Positions 1 to 7,035 are shown, counted from the stretch's first letter. The stretch: 12,683 nt of DNA from Porticoccaceae bacterium UBA4026 (GCA_002382445.1 DGAQ01000042.1:11515-24197), one strand, 5' to 3'. The notes: generated by a model not told the origin, from the sequence alone. Numbers and translations: made by a program.

Positions 1-1
1 A

Positions 2-220
2 GGAACCACCTCACTGGTCGCTCACCCCAACACCGAAGAAAACTGCCCCCTGAATACTTCAGACAAGATCACCTTAGCGATTGGGCCAGAGGGTGGATTT
101 ATACCCTATGAGATCGACAAGCTGGTGGAGGTCGGATTTCAAGCGGTGCACCTGGGTCCTAGAATATTGAGAGTAGAAAATGCGGTGCCTTCCGTTATTA
201 GCCGACTTTTCCCAAGCTAA
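2..220 (+). CDS. rsmE: 16S rRNA m3U1498 methyltransferase RsmE, C-terminal part (5' end outside window)
   Basis: This is the end of a reading frame that enters the window in phase from position 2 and stops with TAA at 218-220, leaving 72 codons. The family signatures of the SPOUT-fold RNA methyltransferase RsmE are plain: an IGPEGGF motif about 27 residues in, then LGPRILRVENA about 30 residues later, which in this family forms the knotted S-adenosylmethionine site. RsmE methylates N3 of U1498 in the decoding region of 16S rRNA in the assembled 30S subunit. The protein normally ends shortly after the second motif, as here, so the C-terminus looks complete. One small deviation is VENA where TETA is the usual form. 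Its stop codon overlaps the stop of the convergent acetyltransferase gene, so no separate terminator fits between them. Confidence 0.93.
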   Translation, partial: GTTSLVAHPNTEENCPLNTSDKITLAIGPEGGFIPYEIDKLVEVGFQAVHLGPRILRVENAVPSVISRLFPS

Positions 221-675
221 ACTGTCTCTTCTTCAAACATGAAATATTCGCAGACATGCATGCCACTGGCTTTGTAAGTCGTATGAGCGTCAAGGTTCTC
301 AGTTTCAGCGTACAACCTAAACCCGCATACTCGCGTTGCCTGCTGGTTTGCCATCGCCTTAAGTCGCTCATACATGCCCCGATAGAGTCCCTGACGACGG
401 AACTCAGGCTTGACATAGACTGACTGAATCCACCAGAACAATCCATTGCGCCAGTCAGACCATTCATAGGTTACCATCAAGGTCGCCGCAACAATGCCAT
501 CGACCTCGGCCACCAAATAAAACCCAAACTCTGGTCGCTCAAATAGGCCATTTACACCTAGAATAGCCACATCACGATCTAGCAACTTACCCTCTGTCTC
601 AAAGGCCATGGCACAGTTGTGTTCAGCCAGTGTCACAGCATCTGACTCAGCATTAGCAATACGAATGTCAAGCAT
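217..675 (-). CDS. GNAT-family N-acetyltransferase, substrate unknown
   Basis: A 152-residue protein the size of a single GNAT domain. Residues about 52-69 (FYLVAEVDGIVAATLMVTY) look like the central beta strands. Residues 83-100 hold strand beta4 and the acetyl-CoA pyrophosphate loop, seen as RRQGLYRG (the Q/RxxGxG/A motif with Tyr in place of the last Gly/Ala). The tail YKASGMHVCEYFMFE matches the usual C-terminal strand pair. The ATG at 673-675 has an AAAGG element about nine bases upstream, which supports this start. Substrate cannot be told: GNAT enzymes acetylate amines of small molecules, antibiotics or proteins, and nothing here narrows it. It is convergent with rsmE and divergent from the decayed gene on its other side, so it is probably a single-gene transcript. 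The fold call is firm; function is unassigned. Confidence 0.85.
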   Translation of the reverse strand: MLDIRIANAESDAVTLAEHNCAMAFETEGKLLDRDVAILGVNGLFERPEFGFYLVAEVDGIVAATLMVTYEWSDWRNGLFWWIQSVYVKPEFRRQGLYRGMYERLKAMANQQATRVCGFRLYAETENLDAHTTYKASGMHVCEYFMFEEETV

Positions 676-811
676 CTAATTTACCTTTGTTTTTATACCA
701 ATGATGCGCCTAAGTGTCAGAAGTCGAGGGTAAGTCTTCGCGCCGCACCAGGGATTGCCGTTCGGGTAGTATTTTACTTGAATTTAGCAACAATCGATAC
801 ATGGTCATCGG

Positions 812-1615
812 CTGTCACTCATTCAAACACCTTCAGCACGATCCGTTAAGGCCTTAAGCGTCGCGGCGACAGCTTGGTATACGCCAGTCCTCACAGGGCA
901 GTGGATATTTGTTGCCTATATTCTCTAGGTTTATGGCTGGCCCCTTTTGTTCGGCGATATCACGGCATGGAATTCCCATTTATCCCAAGCTTATGTTCCG
1001 GGCCGAACCTTAGGGAATATACCTGTCGCGGTCCACTTGAGCCTCGCCATCATCATTCACTTCTTTGGTCCTCTCCAACTTCTGCCCGCGGTCAGGTCAG
1101 GATTCCCTAGGTTCCATCGATGGTCAGGGCGCGCATTTGTGCTCTGCGTGGTCATCGTTGTCGCCGCTGGGGCCTACATGCTGGTGGTACGAGAGATCGG
1201 GGCCTGGACTCTTCGCCCAGGTTTCATGGCTCAGGGCTTGCTGATCTTATGGTTCGCCTGGCAAGCCCTCCGCTATGCCTGACAGCGTAAATTTTCTGTG
1301 CATATGTGGTGGGCTACGCGTCTTTTTCTTGCAGCGAGTGCGGTGTGGTTCTTCAGAGTCATAATCATGATTTGGTTCGTTCTGACAGGCGGCATTGGCA
1401 TCGACACCTCTAATGGCACGGATTGGTTCCTCGCTGTGGTGGCCGCGTTGCAATTTCTGCCTCTCGCCCTGTATGAAGTCTATTGGCGCATAAAGGTGAG
1501 TTCCAGCAGTCGCGCCCGGTTCGTCTTTGCCGCCTTTCTTTGGATCGCGGCGATTGCCACTGCAGCCGGCGTTGGCCTCGCCACATTGGGTATGTGGTTC
1601 CCGGTTTTGGGGTGA
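812..1615 (+). pseudogene. Decayed DUF2306-type membrane protein gene (two in-frame stops)
   Basis: One continuous frame (codon phase of position 812) encodes a recognisable membrane protein but is interrupted by TAG at 926-928 and TGA at 1280-1282, and no ATG or good start precedes it. Before the first stop it reads TGQWIFVAYIL. After it come VYGWPLLFGD, YVPGRTLGNIPVAVHLSLA, a GPLQLLP segment and FPRFHRWSGRAFVL. After the second stop come HMWWATRLFLAAS and several hydrophobic stretches up to the TGA at 1613-1615. The GPLQL...FPRFHRWSGR and H(M)WW..R features are what I associate with DUF2306, a multi-pass membrane family of unknown function, and the total of about 260 codons fits. The second stop is one transition from CGA (Arg). 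No frameshift is needed between the pieces, so decay looks recent. Hand-counted lines here run about 53-63% GC against about 45% in pabB, which hints at transfer. The 5' boundary is approximate. Confidence 0.75.
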
Positions 1616-1635
1616 CTTCTCGACCCGCAGTCCAC

Positions 1636-1693
1636 ACGGTAAGCGCTGAGTTTTTCTGGCCGCGACTTCGGCTCAACTCAGCCGTTAGTGAGT
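1636..1693 (+). other. Imperfect hairpin resembling an integron attC recombination site
   Basis: The arms GCTGAGTT (1645-1652) and AACTCAGC (1675-1682) are perfect 8-base inverted repeats. Inside them is a second stem, GCCG (1659-1662) with CGGC (1669-1672), and outside them TAA (1640-1642) can pair with TTA (1685-1687) across a two-base internal loop. The right half, GCTCAAC-TCAGCC-GTTAGTG, fits the RYYYAAC box exactly and the GTTRRRY box at five of seven positions with a six-base spacer, as in the right-hand simple site of attC elements. The left half (GGTAAGC-GCTGA-GTTTTTC) is degenerate, with only four of seven bases matching in each box. It lies about 20 bases after the stop of the decayed gene, where a cassette attC would sit. 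It may instead be an ordinary transcription terminator stem, although no T-run follows. Confidence 0.3.
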
Positions 1694-1726
1694 CTTAACT
1701 AAAACACCATGGGCGTTAATCTGCCA

Positions 1727-1755
1727 TTGCCTATTTTAAACTTAGCCCTTATGGT
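1727..1755 (+). promoter_or_regulatory. Putative sigma70 promoter of pabB
   Basis: TTGCCT (1727-1732) and TATGGT (1750-1755) are separated by 17 bases, each four of six to the -35 and -10 consensus. Transcription would begin near 1762, giving a leader of about 57 bases before the pabB start. No operator-like palindrome or riboswitch-like structure was seen in the leader. Judged by eye only. Confidence 0.35.
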
Positions 1756-1818
1756 AGCAGTCTCTGATCCTAGCCTCTGTAATAACTCTCTTGTGACAGC
1801 GAGACGTCCGAAATAACA

Positions 1819-3228
1819 ATGAAATCAATTTACCGCCATGAAATACCCTATGGTGACAGTAGCGTTCTGCTGTTCGAGGCCATTCGTGATATGCCCGAGG
1901 CTATCTGGCTAGACAGCGGTAAACCAATAAGCGATAAAGGCTCTGCAGACATTATCTCTAGCTGCCCCGATGTGATGATAGAAACCCGCGGGAATGATTC
2001 CACCATCAAAAGTGAAGATAGTGAACGAACCAGCCAAGAAGACCCATTTGTCCTGGCTAAGGAATTACTAGAGCCCCTTTTTCCTATTGAACCTAACCAC
2101 AAAGATCTGCCTTTCGTCGGCGGCTTGTTAGGTTACTTTGGTTATGATTTAGGCCGCAGACTAATCGATATCCCCACTATTGCTTCGCCTGTTACGGACC
2201 TACCCGACATGCGTATTGGTCGGTTTTTGTGGGCCTTAGTTGTTAACCATGACACTAAGAAAAGCGAGATTGTATTTCACGAAAACTGCTCTGAGCATCT
2301 AAAGACTGATGTTATTAGTCGCCTGACAAAGACCACTGCCGAAACAGTCTCCGACACCAGATCGCTTTTCAAACTTAACCAACCCTTCAAGCCGACACTG
2401 GCTCGATCTGAATACGCTGAAGCCATTGCTAAAATCAAAGATTACATCACTAGTGGGGACTGCTATCAAACCAATTTTACGCAGCATTTTTCTACATCAT
2501 ATGACGGCGATCTTTGGCCGGCCTATTTAGCCCTAAGAGAGTCTCTGCCCTCGCCTTTTTCCGCTTATTGGAAGTGGCACGATCAAGCGGTTCTTTGTAT
2601 ATCTCCTGAGCGATTTTTAAAGGTGTCCAACAATTCTTCAGGAGATAGGCTTGAGGCTGAAACAAAACCTATTAAGGGGACGGTGCCGCGAGGTCGATCA
2701 GAGTTAGAAGACCAGGAAAGCGCCGCAGCACTGATTAACAGCCCTAAAGACAGAGCTGAAAATCTTATGATTGTGGATCTCTTACGGAACGATCTTAGTA
2801 AAAACTGCAGGCCAGGAAGCGTTAAGGTCCCTCACTTGTTTGCAGTAGAAAGCTTTGCCAATGTGCATCACTTGGTAAGTACTGTTACAGGCGAATTATC
2901 CCAGAACAGTAGCCCGATCGATCTCCTGCGAGACTGTTTCCCTGGGGGTTCTATCACAGGCGCACCCAAACGCCGTGCAATGGAAATTATCGAACAGCTT
3001 GAACCCGTTAGGCGCTCTGTTTATTGCGGTAGTATCGGCTATGTTAGCGCCAATAACCGAATGGACACTAATATCGCCATTAGAACCGTAGTAGCCTCAG
3101 GCTCAGACTTACACTGCTGGGGCGGAGGTGGCATTGTTGCTGATTCCGAAGCTGAGAGCGAATTTGAAGAATCAATGGCCAAGATTCAGCTTTTATTAGA
3201 AACTCTCCAAAAGTTCATCAGCCCCTGA
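1819..3228 (+). CDS. pabB: Aminodeoxychorismate synthase component I (PabB)
   Basis: Converts chorismate plus ammonia to 4-amino-4-deoxychorismate, the first step of the p-aminobenzoate branch of folate synthesis, in the cytoplasm with the glutaminase PabA. No pabA or trpG lies in this window. The 469-residue protein is close to the E. coli length (about 453). The N-terminal domain has PFVGGLLGYFGYDLGRR, and the catalytic chorismate-binding domain starts near residue 195. Diagnostic motifs are SGDCYQTNF, PIKGTVPRG with Lys286, RAENLMIVDLLRNDL, HHLVSTVTGEL, FPGGSITGAPKRRAMEII, GSIGY and GGGIVADSEAESEFEE. The Lys in PIKGT separates PabB from anthranilate synthase TrpE, which has PIAGT. The ATG at 1819 is the only reasonable start, because an in-frame stop lies 12 codons upstream with no ATG between. 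The Shine-Dalgarno match is poor. It is a lone gene, convergent with avtA. Confidence 0.96.
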   Translation: MKSIYRHEIPYGDSSVLLFEAIRDMPEAIWLDSGKPISDKGSADIISSCPDVMIETRGNDSTIKSEDSERTSQEDPFVLAKELLEPLFPIEPNHKDLPFVGGLLGYFGYDLGRRLIDIPTIASPVTDLPDMRIGRFLWALVVNHDTKKSEIVFHENCSEHLKTDVISRLTKTTAETVSDTRSLFKLNQPFKPTLARSEYAEAIAKIKDYITSGDCYQTNFTQHFSTSYDGDLWPAYLALRESLPSPFSAYWKWHDQAVLCISPERFLKVSNNSSGDRLEAETKPIKGTVPRGRSELEDQESAAALINSPKDRAENLMIVDLLRNDLSKNCRPGSVKVPHLFAVESFANVHHLVSTVTGELSQNSSPIDLLRDCFPGGSITGAPKRRAMEIIEQLEPVRRSVYCGSIGYVSANNRMDTNIAIRTVVASGSDLHCWGGGGIVADSEAESEFEESMAKIQLLLETLQKFISP

Positions 3229-3266
3229 GCGGCTTAGTTTGAATTGAGTTCTCCGCCCTACACCCC

Positions 3267-3287
3267 AAAGCGTAAAGCGTAAAGCGT
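3267..3287 (+). repeat. Three tandem copies of the heptamer AAAGCGT
   Basis: Perfect head-to-tail copies at 3267-3273, 3274-3280 and 3281-3287, in the non-coding gap 39 bases after the pabB stop. It is probably a slippage-type microrepeat. The whole gap 3229-3496 between the convergent pabB and avtA genes holds no gene, and I found no strong GC stem followed by a T-run that could serve as a terminator for either. Confidence 0.9.
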
Positions 3288-3496
3288 AGATCTTTTACCT
3301 TATTTGATACTGTGACTGGTGCGGGTTCTGAAAATCGTATCTTCGAACTCCTAATTTAGAGCAGACATTACAACAGTGTCGCAAGAGCGAATAATTGCTG
3401 ATAAGTTTTACTCTTTATGTACCTAGCCGTTGACCACATTAAGGTCTGGCAGGCGACAATTAAGCCTATTAATAGTCCTCGCTAATCTCTCCGGGG

Positions 3497-4750
3497 TCAT
3501 TGCTTGTAGGCTCTAGCGACTTCCTCTGCTATCAAGGCTATACCCTTGCGTACGGTATCTCCGTCTTGAGCATAGGATACTCGGATACATTCCTGCTGAT
3601 GGCGCCATCCCGTATCCATACCTGGGAAGAAATTATGCCCCGGTACCACTAGTACCCCTCTTCGCTTGAGTCTCTCATAGAGTTCTTGGCTACTGATGGG
3701 CAAGCCATCAAACCACAACCATAAAAATATGGCGCCTTCAGGTTTATGAATGCGATATGGCACATCGCCAAACGATTCTCTAAACCATTTGACCGCCTGC
3801 GTAGCACGCTCCTGATAAAATGGCTTGATCAAGTTTCGGCTTAAGGACAATATTTCGCCCGTTCTAAATAATTCTCTAGCTATCGTCGGGCCAAAGTTAC
3901 CGCAGGCGAGACTGACCACGGTGTTGGCGTTACTAAAGGCCTGAATAATCTCTTCTCTGGCCACCACAATACCGGTCCTGACGCCGGGTAGGCCAAGCTT
4001 TGATAAACTTAACACCAATACTGTATTCTGATTCCAATGAGGCTTGGCCTCGTTAAATAATATACCCGGAAAAGGCAAGCCATAGGCACCATCAATAATT
4101 AAAGGAATATCTGCTGCCTGAGCTATTTCATCCAAATGCTCGACCTCATTGTCCGTCAGCACATTACCGGTAGGATTAGTTGGCCTGGAGACGCACATAG
4201 CCGCTGTTTGCTGTGTAATCTGGAGTTTTGAAAAATCAACATGATATTTAAACATGCGCTCATCAAGTAATTCTATTTCAGGCCGCGTGGCAGTGAAAAA
4301 CTGTTCAGACAAACCGATATCAGTGTATCCAATATATTCTGGCGCCAAAGGTAAATGTATAGACCGGTGTGTACCGTCAGGCATGCTCCCTGCCAGCATA
4401 TTATACAAAATAAAAAATGCCGGTTGACTGCCGTTAGAGATAGCAATGTTGCGATCAGAAACGTCCCAGCCAAACTCCTTCCGAAGTAAGCTAGCAATTT
4501 GATTGAGAAATAACTTGTCACCTTGAGGAGACTGATAAATACCCATTAGGCTATGCAATTGCTGAGGATCTTGAAGTACTGCCTCGAGTCGCTTCTTAAA
4601 GATCGCCTCCGCCTCCGGAATACGACCAGGATTTCCGCCACCCATAAAAATCATATCCGGATTTTCATTCAGCGCGGTACCGAGATCGTCCATCAGCTCA
4701 ACGATGCCTGTCGAGCCTGAAAACTTCTCCCCAAATGCAGATAACTTCAA
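3497..4750 (-). CDS. avtA: Valine-pyruvate aminotransferase (AvtA)
   Basis: A fold-type I, PLP-dependent aminotransferase that interconverts valine plus pyruvate with 2-oxoisovalerate plus alanine, in the cytoplasm. Its 417 residues equal the E. coli AvtA length as I recall it, and it follows that protein along its whole length: FGEKFSGSTGI at the start, MGGGNPGRIPE, NGSQPAFF, PLAPEYIGY, FKYHVDF, SRPTNPTGN, DGAYGLPFPGI, SLSKLGLPG with the Schiff-base Lys251, KPEGAIFLWLWF and GVLVVPGHNFFPG. The start is TTG at 4748-4750. It is preceded at six bases by AAGGAG, a very good ribosome site, and matches the family N-terminus, so this rare start is well supported. It follows alkB by 37 bases and is the last gene of the minus-strand series. 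A link to cell-wall alanine supply, given murB nearby, is only inference. Confidence 0.94.
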   Translation of the reverse strand: MKLSAFGEKFSGSTGIVELMDDLGTALNENPDMIFMGGGNPGRIPEAEAIFKKRLEAVLQDPQQLHSLMGIYQSPQGDKLFLNQIASLLRKEFGWDVSDRNIAISNGSQPAFFILYNMLAGSMPDGTHRSIHLPLAPEYIGYTDIGLSEQFFTATRPEIELLDERMFKYHVDFSKLQITQQTAAMCVSRPTNPTGNVLTDNEVEHLDEIAQAADIPLIIDGAYGLPFPGILFNEAKPHWNQNTVLVLSLSKLGLPGVRTGIVVAREEIIQAFSNANTVVSLACGNFGPTIARELFRTGEILSLSRNLIKPFYQERATQAVKWFRESFGDVPYRIHKPEGAIFLWLWFDGLPISSQELYERLKRRGVLVVPGHNFFPGMDTGWRHQQECIRVSYAQDGDTVRKGIALIAEEVARAYKQ

Positions 4751-4765
4751 TGCTTGCTCCTTGCT
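4751..4765 (-). promoter_or_regulatory. Ribosome binding site that decides the TTG start of avtA
   Basis: On the minus strand AAGGAG lies six bases before TTG (4748-4750). There is no ATG or GTG start in a comparable position, and the encoded N-terminus aligns with the AvtA family from this codon on. Confidence 0.75.
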
Positions 4766-4787
4766 CTAGCCTCTTGAGGCAACAATA

Positions 4788-5393
4788 TTAATCCATATGA
4801 CGAAAAGTAAAATTTACTCTCGATTTAACTACATTCTTATCTTTGGCAATACTATGGTGCCAATACTCTTGCACACCCGGACCCATCATCATAAGCGAGC
4901 CATGAGGTAAGTTTATCTTTAGCCTTTCTTTACTCGTCTTGTGCCGCAGTAAGAAAGGCCGGTCCTCACCCAGGCTAACTGACGCTATAATCGGCTCTAA
5001 GCCCAACTCAACCTCGTCATCAGCATGCCAATCAACGCTATCGCGGCCGTCGCGATAATAATTAACCAGCGTCCTGTTAAAACAACATCCAGTCTGCTGC
5101 TCTACCCTAACTCGTATTGAGTCCATCCATGAAGGAAAAGCAACAGCTTGCAGCCTAATACGCGAATAAGTATAGCTAGTAGTAGGATCGCCAAAGTAAT
5201 TTTGCAATCTTGGTATAGGGATCGATTTTCCCGCTATATTAATCGAATCCTGTCGCCAATTGATCTTATCAATAGCGGTAGCCAATAAATCATCCGCCTC
5301 AGCTGACCCCAGCCAAGCGGGCCAAAAGCTGATTTCACTCTGGCGATCTGGACTCAGCTGAAGCGGAATAACATGAGATTCAAACAGGTCCAT
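4788..5393 (-). CDS. alkB: AlkB-family Fe(II)/2-oxoglutarate dioxygenase (DNA alkylation repair)
   Basis: A 201-residue single-domain protein of the AlkB family. These enzymes remove methyl groups from 1-methyladenine and 3-methylcytosine in DNA by oxidation, releasing formaldehyde. The iron ligands are visible: His123 and Asp125 in WHADDE, and His180 in YWHHSIA. Arg192 and Arg198 in SRVNFTFR bind 2-oxoglutarate. NYYRDGRDSVDWHADDE, PIIASVSLGEDRPF and the VNFTFR ending look more like the ALKBH2/ALKBH3-type bacterial subgroup than E. coli AlkB itself. I chose ATG at 5391-5393, which overlaps the murB stop by 14 bases and follows a GAGG, suggesting translational coupling. A TTG at 5412-5414 in the same frame would add seven residues (MRWNRVS) with a weaker ribosome site. 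There is no sign of an adaptive-response (ada) promoter, so expression likely follows murB. Confidence 0.9.
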   Translation of the reverse strand: MDLFESHVIPLQLSPDRQSEISFWPAWLGSAEADDLLATAIDKINWRQDSINIAGKSIPIPRLQNYFGDPTTSYTYSRIRLQAVAFPSWMDSIRVRVEQQTGCCFNRTLVNYYRDGRDSVDWHADDEVELGLEPIIASVSLGEDRPFLLRHKTSKERLKINLPHGSLMMMGPGVQEYWHHSIAKDKNVVKSRVNFTFRHMD

Positions 5394-6438
5394 AGATACG
5401 CGGTTCCACCTCAAGGTTAATTCCGAATCTATCCTTTACCGCAGCCTGTATCTCTTTCGCCAGAGAAAGAATCTCTCTCGCACTGTCGTTATCGGCATCA
5501 TTACTGTAATTCACCAGAACTAGGGCCTGTTTATCGTGAACCCCAACTCCACCTCTTCGAGTACCACGAAATTTGCACTTATCGATCAACCAGGCCGCGG
5601 GTACTTTCACCAACCCATCCGGCTGAGAATAAGAAGGAACCTTCCCTTTGCCTTCAACGCTCTGTAACCCTGCCAGAGCCGACTGATTAATCACTGGATT
5701 CTTAAAAAAGCTACCGACGTTTGCCAGCTCACAAGGATCGGGCAACTTTTCACGACGAATATTACACACCGCATCCGAGACCATCTGTGGCGTAGGCTCT
5801 CTATCAAGTTCGACAAAATAAGCACTCAGCGCAGGATAATCAATATTTATATTAGGTTCAGTTGATAAGCGCAACGTCAGTTGCGTAATGATGTATTTAT
5901 CTTTCAATGATTGCTTAAAAACACTATCTCTGTATGAAAACTGGCAAGCTTCACGATCCAACTCCAAGACCGCGCCAGACTGAATATCGACCACTTGCAA
6001 TGAAACCAGCAGATTAGAGAGCTCTACACCGTAGGCGCCTATATTTTGGATAGCCGCCGCCCCCATATTACCCGGGATTAATGATAGGTTTTCTAGGCCG
6101 AACCACCCTCTATCAAGGCACATAAGCACCATGTCATGCCAATTCTCTCCAGCGGCAAAGGTAACATCAACACTACCATGAGCGGCCCCAACTGGCGCTG
6201 CTGACTCACAGCCTTTTAGGCTTAAATGTAAAACCAGGCCACTTAGATTAGTCGCGAGAATCACATTACTGCCAGCCCCTAAGGGGGTCACCGACAAATT
6301 ATGACGTTTGGCGAAAGACAGTGCCTGGTGCACCGCTTCAAGCGTTGATGCAGAACAAAAATACTCGGCTGTAGAGTCCAACGCCATAGTGTTCATGGCC
6401 AGCAACGACTTGTTTTTTTCGATCTGTAGATCAGGCAT
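5380..6438 (-). CDS. murB: UDP-N-acetylenolpyruvoylglucosamine reductase (MurB)
   Basis: A flavoprotein that reduces UDP-GlcNAc-enolpyruvate with NADPH to UDP-MurNAc, the second committed step of peptidoglycan precursor synthesis in the cytoplasm. The 352 residues follow the E. coli (type I) pattern. FAD-domain motifs are PLGAGSNVI and LIPGNMGAAAIQNIGAYGVEL. The substrate-domain signature is YRDSVF with Arg170. GSFFKNP contains the proton donor Ser243, followed by PAAWLIDKC. Near the end, LEVEPRIYG contains catalytic Glu345. All three active-site positions (Arg, Ser, Glu) are therefore intact. The ATG at 6436-6438 lies eight bases after the phosphatase stop, and a GGAGG inside that gene's last codons sits 12 bases before it, rather far but usable. 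Its end overlaps the alkB start. Confidence 0.97.
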   Translation of the reverse strand: MPDLQIEKNKSLLAMNTMALDSTAEYFCSASTLEAVHQALSFAKRHNLSVTPLGAGSNVILATNLSGLVLHLSLKGCESAAPVGAAHGSVDVTFAAGENWHDMVLMCLDRGWFGLENLSLIPGNMGAAAIQNIGAYGVELSNLLVSLQVVDIQSGAVLELDREACQFSYRDSVFKQSLKDKYIITQLTLRLSTEPNINIDYPALSAYFVELDREPTPQMVSDAVCNIRREKLPDPCELANVGSFFKNPVINQSALAGLQSVEGKGKVPSYSQPDGLVKVPAAWLIDKCKFRGTRRGGVGVHDKQALVLVNYSNDADNDSAREILSLAKEIQAAVKDRFGINLEVEPRIYGPV

Positions 6439-6446
6439 CTAGAGTA

Positions 6447-6956
6447 TTAGCCTCCGGCCATGTCTGATTGCTGTAGCTGAGCTTTGATGTGCTCCAGTAG
6501 CCCTAGCGACGCGTCTTCTATCATTTCCAGCACCAACGCAAACCCATCAGCACCCCCTAAATAGGGGTCAGGGACCTCGGTGTACCCAGAATATCTATCC
6601 TTAGCCGGGTAATTTAGAAAAAGCTCGAGCTCGCCGGAAAATTCACTGGGCCGCATAACCTGTAGATCATTTAAGTTACTGTTGTCCATAGCGATAATAT
6701 AGTCAAAATGAGCAAAATCAGAGGACGTTACCAGCCGTGCGCGTAAATCGGATAGGTCATAACCTCTTTCGGCGGCGGTTGCCGTTGAACGTGCATCTGG
6801 AGCGCGGCCTAGGTGCCAATCGCCTGTGCCAGCACTGTCGACCTGTATTTTGCTATCAAGCCCCTGAGCAATCACGATCTGCCGAAATACCGCATGCGCG
6901 GTAGGTGACCGGCAAATATTACCAAGGCATACAAATAAAACGGCTACTGTGCTCAT
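6447..6956 (-). CDS. Low-molecular-weight protein-tyrosine phosphatase
   Basis: A cytoplasmic cysteine phosphatase of the LMW-PTP family, related to Wzb/PtpA. The P-loop C(X)5R is at the extreme N-terminus: VLFVCLGNICRSP with nucleophile Cys10 and Arg16. The general-acid loop is DPYLGG with Asp130. SAGTGDWHLGRAPD and ARLVTSSDFAHFDYIIAMD are also family landmarks. At 169 residues it is slightly longer than the usual 140-160. Family members dephosphorylate tyrosine kinases that control polysaccharide export, but no such kinase gene is near, so the target is unknown. A phosphatase gene between kdsB and murB is, as I recall, a conserved arrangement in Pseudomonas (ptpA). The ribosome site before the ATG at 6954-6956 is weak. 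A putative promoter lies in the AT-rich spacer upstream. Confidence 0.93.
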   Translation of the reverse strand: MSTVAVLFVCLGNICRSPTAHAVFRQIVIAQGLDSKIQVDSAGTGDWHLGRAPDARSTATAAERGYDLSDLRARLVTSSDFAHFDYIIAMDNSNLNDLQVMRPSEFSGELELFLNYPAKDRYSGYTEVPDPYLGGADGFALVLEMIEDASLGLLEHIKAQLQQSDMAGG

Positions 6957-6972
6957 ACTGTGCGATCTGCTT

Positions 6973-6986
6973 TTAAATTAATTTAA
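6973..6986. repeat. 14-bp perfect AT palindrome upstream of the phosphatase gene
   Basis: TTAAATTAATTTAA reads the same on both strands and lies about 16 bases before the phosphatase start, just downstream of the putative -10 element. It could be an operator, but perfect AT palindromes arise readily in such AT-rich DNA. Confidence 0.45.
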
Positions 6987-6994
6987 TGTAAATT

Positions 6995-7023
6995 ATTATC
7001 TATAAGATATAAACTACTGTTTA
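6995..7023 (-). promoter_or_regulatory. Putative sigma70 promoter for the phosphatase-murB-alkB-avtA genes
   Basis: On the minus strand TAAACA (7018-7023, four of six to TTGACA) and GATAAT (6995-7000, five of six to TATAAT) are 17 bases apart, in a 79-bp very AT-rich spacer between kdsB and the phosphatase gene. This would allow separate expression of the downstream half of the cluster. A perfect TATAAT also occurs at 7030-7035 on this strand but lacks a credible -35. Confidence 0.3.
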
Positions 7024-7035
7024 ATATGTATTATA

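Noticed and set aside
706..775. A second attC-like element before the decayed gene (GCCTAAG near the left, GCCGTTCGGGT near the right)
   Set aside because: The ends are not complementary, no RYYYAAC box precedes the GTT, and no stem could be drawn. The resemblance is probably chance.
874..1110. Open frame of 78 codons overlapping the decayed gene in another phase
   Set aside because: Its product has no family features and the family-like protein is in the other phase.
1280..1282. In-frame TGA in the DUF2306-type gene as a selenocysteine or recoded codon
   Set aside because: No selenoprotein of this family is known to me, no stem-loop directly follows the TGA, and a second stop (TAG at 926-928) is also present. 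Nonsense decay is the simpler reading.
3434..3456. GACC-acattaa-GGTC as a terminator between pabB and avtA
   Set aside because: The stem is only four base pairs and is not followed by a T-run on either strand.
5394..5414. TTG at 5412-5414 as the alkB start
   Set aside because: It would deepen the overlap with murB to 35 bases with a poor ribosome site. The ATG at 5391-5393 is a better start, though the longer form is not excluded.
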